DNA of 64,000 nucleotides from Synanceia verrucosa (taxonomy: Eukaryota; Chordata; Actinopteri; Perciformes; Synanceiidae): NCBI GenBank assembly GCA_029721515.1, contig CM056554.1, positions 23,289,988 to 23,353,987 on the forward strand, written 5' to 3'. The translations under genes and the position numbers were made by a program. The notes beneath the pieces were generated by a model, which saw only the letters and a program-made list of their open reading frames with translations, was not told the origin of the DNA and ran no database searches. This document shows positions 62,520-64,000 of the stretch, in pieces (positions within the stretch are counted from its first letter, which is position 1; each line of letters starts with the position of its first letter).

Positions 62520-63165
62520 TTCTCCATCTGGCAATCTGATGGATGAGTCTGGGTTTGGTGGTTGCCAGGAGAACGATACTTGTCGGACTGCTTTGTGCCA
62601 AGTGTAAAGTTTGGTGGAGGGGGGATTATGGTGTGGGGTTGTTTTTCAGGAGCTGGGCTTGGTCCCTTCATTCCAGTGAAAAGAACTCTGAATGCTTCAG
62701 CATACCAAGACATTTTGGACAATTCCATGCTCCCAACTTTGTGGGAACAGTTTGGAGCTGACCCCTTCCTCTTCCAACATGACTGTGCACCAGTGCACAT
62801 AGCAAGGTCCATAAAGACATGAATGACAGAGTCTGGTGTGGATGAACTTGACTGGCCTGCACAGAGTCCTGACCTCAACCTGATAGAACACCTTTGGGAT
62901 GAATTAGAGCAGAGACTGAGAGCCAGGCCTGCTCATCCAACATCAGTGTGTGACCTCACTTCTGGAAGAATGGTCAAAAATTCCCATAAACACACTCCTA
63001 AACCTTGTGGACAGCCTTCCCAGAAGAGTTGAAGCTGTTATAGCTGCAAAGGGTGGACCGACGTCATACTGAACCCTATGGATTAGGAATGAGATGTCAC
63101 TTAATTTCATATGAGAGTCAAGGCAGGTGAGCGAATACTTTTGGCAACATAGTGTGTGTGGAATA
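62520..63165 (+). pseudogene. Tc1-like transposase C-terminal half and 3' TIR
   Basis: Plus-strand text in three frames: MDESGFGGCQEND, then GGIMVWGCFSGAGLGPF, FLFQHDCAPVH (second catalytic Asp), a TGA stop 13 residues later, and SPDLNLIEHLWDELEQR (Glu 34 residues from that Asp), ending RVEAVIAAKGG. The right TIR near 63130-63160 reads gaatacttttggcaacatag. The N-terminal half is missing. Confidence 0.75.
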
Positions 63166-63236
63166 TTCCAATCATGAAAATGTGCAATATCATCAACATA
63201 AATTTGCAATAACTCTTGCAATAACTTTTTGCTTAA

Positions 63237-63356
63237 AGGGGTAGTTCAGGATTTTGGACATAGGGCCTCATTTTTAGTTGAAAACTGTCTCCACGTCTCC
63301 AACACTCCGGCTCACTTGGAAATGAGGCCCTATGTCCAAAATCCTGAACTATACCT
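63237..63356. mobile_element. Palindromic 120-bp MITE flanked by TTAA
   Basis: The arms aggggtagttcaggattttg ... and their inverted copy (ending cctgaactatacct) are about 45 bp long with few mismatches. TTAA borders both sides (63233-63236, 63357-63360). Non-coding; piggyBac-type or a TTA-target Harbinger MITE. Confidence 0.75.
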
Positions 63357-63360
63357 TTAA

Positions 63361-63619
63361 CTTTACTTACTTAAAAAAAGCGCAGTAACTTTTTTACTCA
63401 CTTGTAGCAAAATTGTTTTAGCCATTCCACTGTAAATATTATGCCTTACAACTGTAATTAGTTAGCTTAGAAATCTTGAATCACCGCGGCCACAAGGAGT
63501 CTGTCGGACCAATCACAATGCTTTATCTGCGTAGCGAGTCGTTGGAGCGGGCTTAGCACGATGACGACAGGGCTGCGCGACCCTGGCTGTGGCTAACAAA
63601 CAGCAGTCATTTGAATCGG
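63361..63619. other. No recognisable feature
   Basis: GC-richer near 63480-63590; it could hold a promoter for the RecQ-like fragment, but nothing specific was seen. Confidence 0.3.
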
Positions 63620-63790
63620 CTCTGTCATCGAGGAGTTAGACTTGGACTTTTCTTTGAAAGTTGAGCAGAAAGAAGCACTCAAGTCATCCCTTTTAAAGAA
63701 GGATGTATTTGCTGTTGTGCCAACCAGCTATGGCAAAAGTCTAATATGTCAGCTGGCTCTGCTGGTAGCGTCACATTTTCCATTACTCTG
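63620..63790 (+). pseudogene. RecQ-like helicase N-terminal fragment (Walker A)
   Basis: In frame from about 63625: VIEELDLDFSLKVEQKEALK, then LLKKDVFAVVPTSYGKSLIC, then QLALLVASHF and a stop near 63788. The FSLKVEQKEAL helix followed by a PTxYGKS phosphate-binding loop is the opening of a RecQ-family DNA helicase (3'-to-5' unwinding). The loop has Ser where Gly is usual. The text ends at the stop, possibly where an exon boundary was. Multicopy RecQ-like genes occur on some fish transposons; I cannot tell whether this is one. Confidence 0.55.
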
Positions 63791-64000
63791 ATTGATCACA
63801 GCACTGATTTGAACGACAACGGTTGATCCCACCCACAGGCTTCAACTCTGCCTATTGACTACAGACTATACATTTGATGTCAGGGTCTGGCTTGTCAGGC
63901 TAGTAAATAGTATTTAATTTCATACATAACTTTAGTTATGTCTTTTTATTTTATTTTAAGTTGACTGTCTTTTCTACATTTCATGTGACTGAGCACCAAT
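63791..64000. other. No recognisable feature
   Basis: Non-coding to the window edge. Confidence 0.4.

Overview
This is vertebrate genomic DNA, almost certainly from a teleost fish. It has no operons and no bacterial gene spacing. It does have short coding pieces with GT-AG introns and a dense mosaic of repeat types typical of fish: Rex1/Babar-like, Rex3 (RTE), L2, I/Nimb-like and L1-like LINEs, tRNA-derived SINEs, Ty3/gypsy, Ty1/copia and BEL/Pao LTR elements, and hAT, Tc1, PIF/Harbinger and piggyBac-type DNA transposons. I cannot name the species.

The only coding sequence that looks like host genes is two paralogous C2H2 zinc-finger exons in opposite orientation: 11203-12066 (minus) and 47952-48827 (plus). 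Each has ten fingers and each starts in phase 0 at a similar splice acceptor. A candidate first exon for the plus-strand copy lies at 34653-34730. It ends in phase 0 at a good donor, about 13.2 kb upstream. An orphan acidic C-terminal exon (4279-4553), a two-exon fragment of a repetitive uncharacterised fish gene family (57875-59161) and a RecQ-like helicase fragment (63620-63790) are further coding pieces that are probably carried by, or broken by, mobile elements.

Layout. 1-5 kb: intact LINE ORF1 (minus), the 3' end of a related LINE, a hAT remnant, a decayed Rex1-like LINE, an orphan exon and an L2 tail. 5-10 kb: SINE, gypsy pol with frameshifts, complete SINE with target-site duplication. 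11-12 kb: zinc-finger exon (minus). 13.8-15.6 kb: Rex3. 15.9-19.8 kb: hAT-like element holding a Tc1 fragment, then a PIF/Harbinger element with a Myb/SANT gene and a nested SINE. 21-24.5 kb: BEL/Pao gag and L1-like LINE (both minus). 25-29.3 kb: second gypsy element between SINE fragments. 29.3-33.4 kb: copia (minus) and a hAT element with TIRs and near-perfect 8-bp TSD. 34-42 kb: first exon, Rex1-like LINEs split by a Harbinger-type MITE, hAT element with 8-bp TSD, several MITEs. 43-47.7 kb: hAT, HARBI1 and Tc1 fragments. 48-49 kb: zinc-finger exon (plus). 50-55 kb: LTR-like tract, then a Rex1-like LINE split by a hAT element. 55.8-64 kb: piggyBac-like and hAT foldback MITEs, uncharacterised gene fragments, SINEs, L2, Rex1-like LINE, Tc1 and RecQ fragments.

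Most mobile-element genes here are dead: there are frameshifts, stops and lost catalytic motifs. The clearest intact reading frame is the LINE ORF1 at the left edge. Nested insertions with readable target-site duplications give a relative chronology. I saw no CRISPR array, bacterial-type system or convincing new molecular system. The most useful leads are the inverted zinc-finger duplication with its shared promoter-side segment, and the visible 3'-end matching between SINEs and LINEs.
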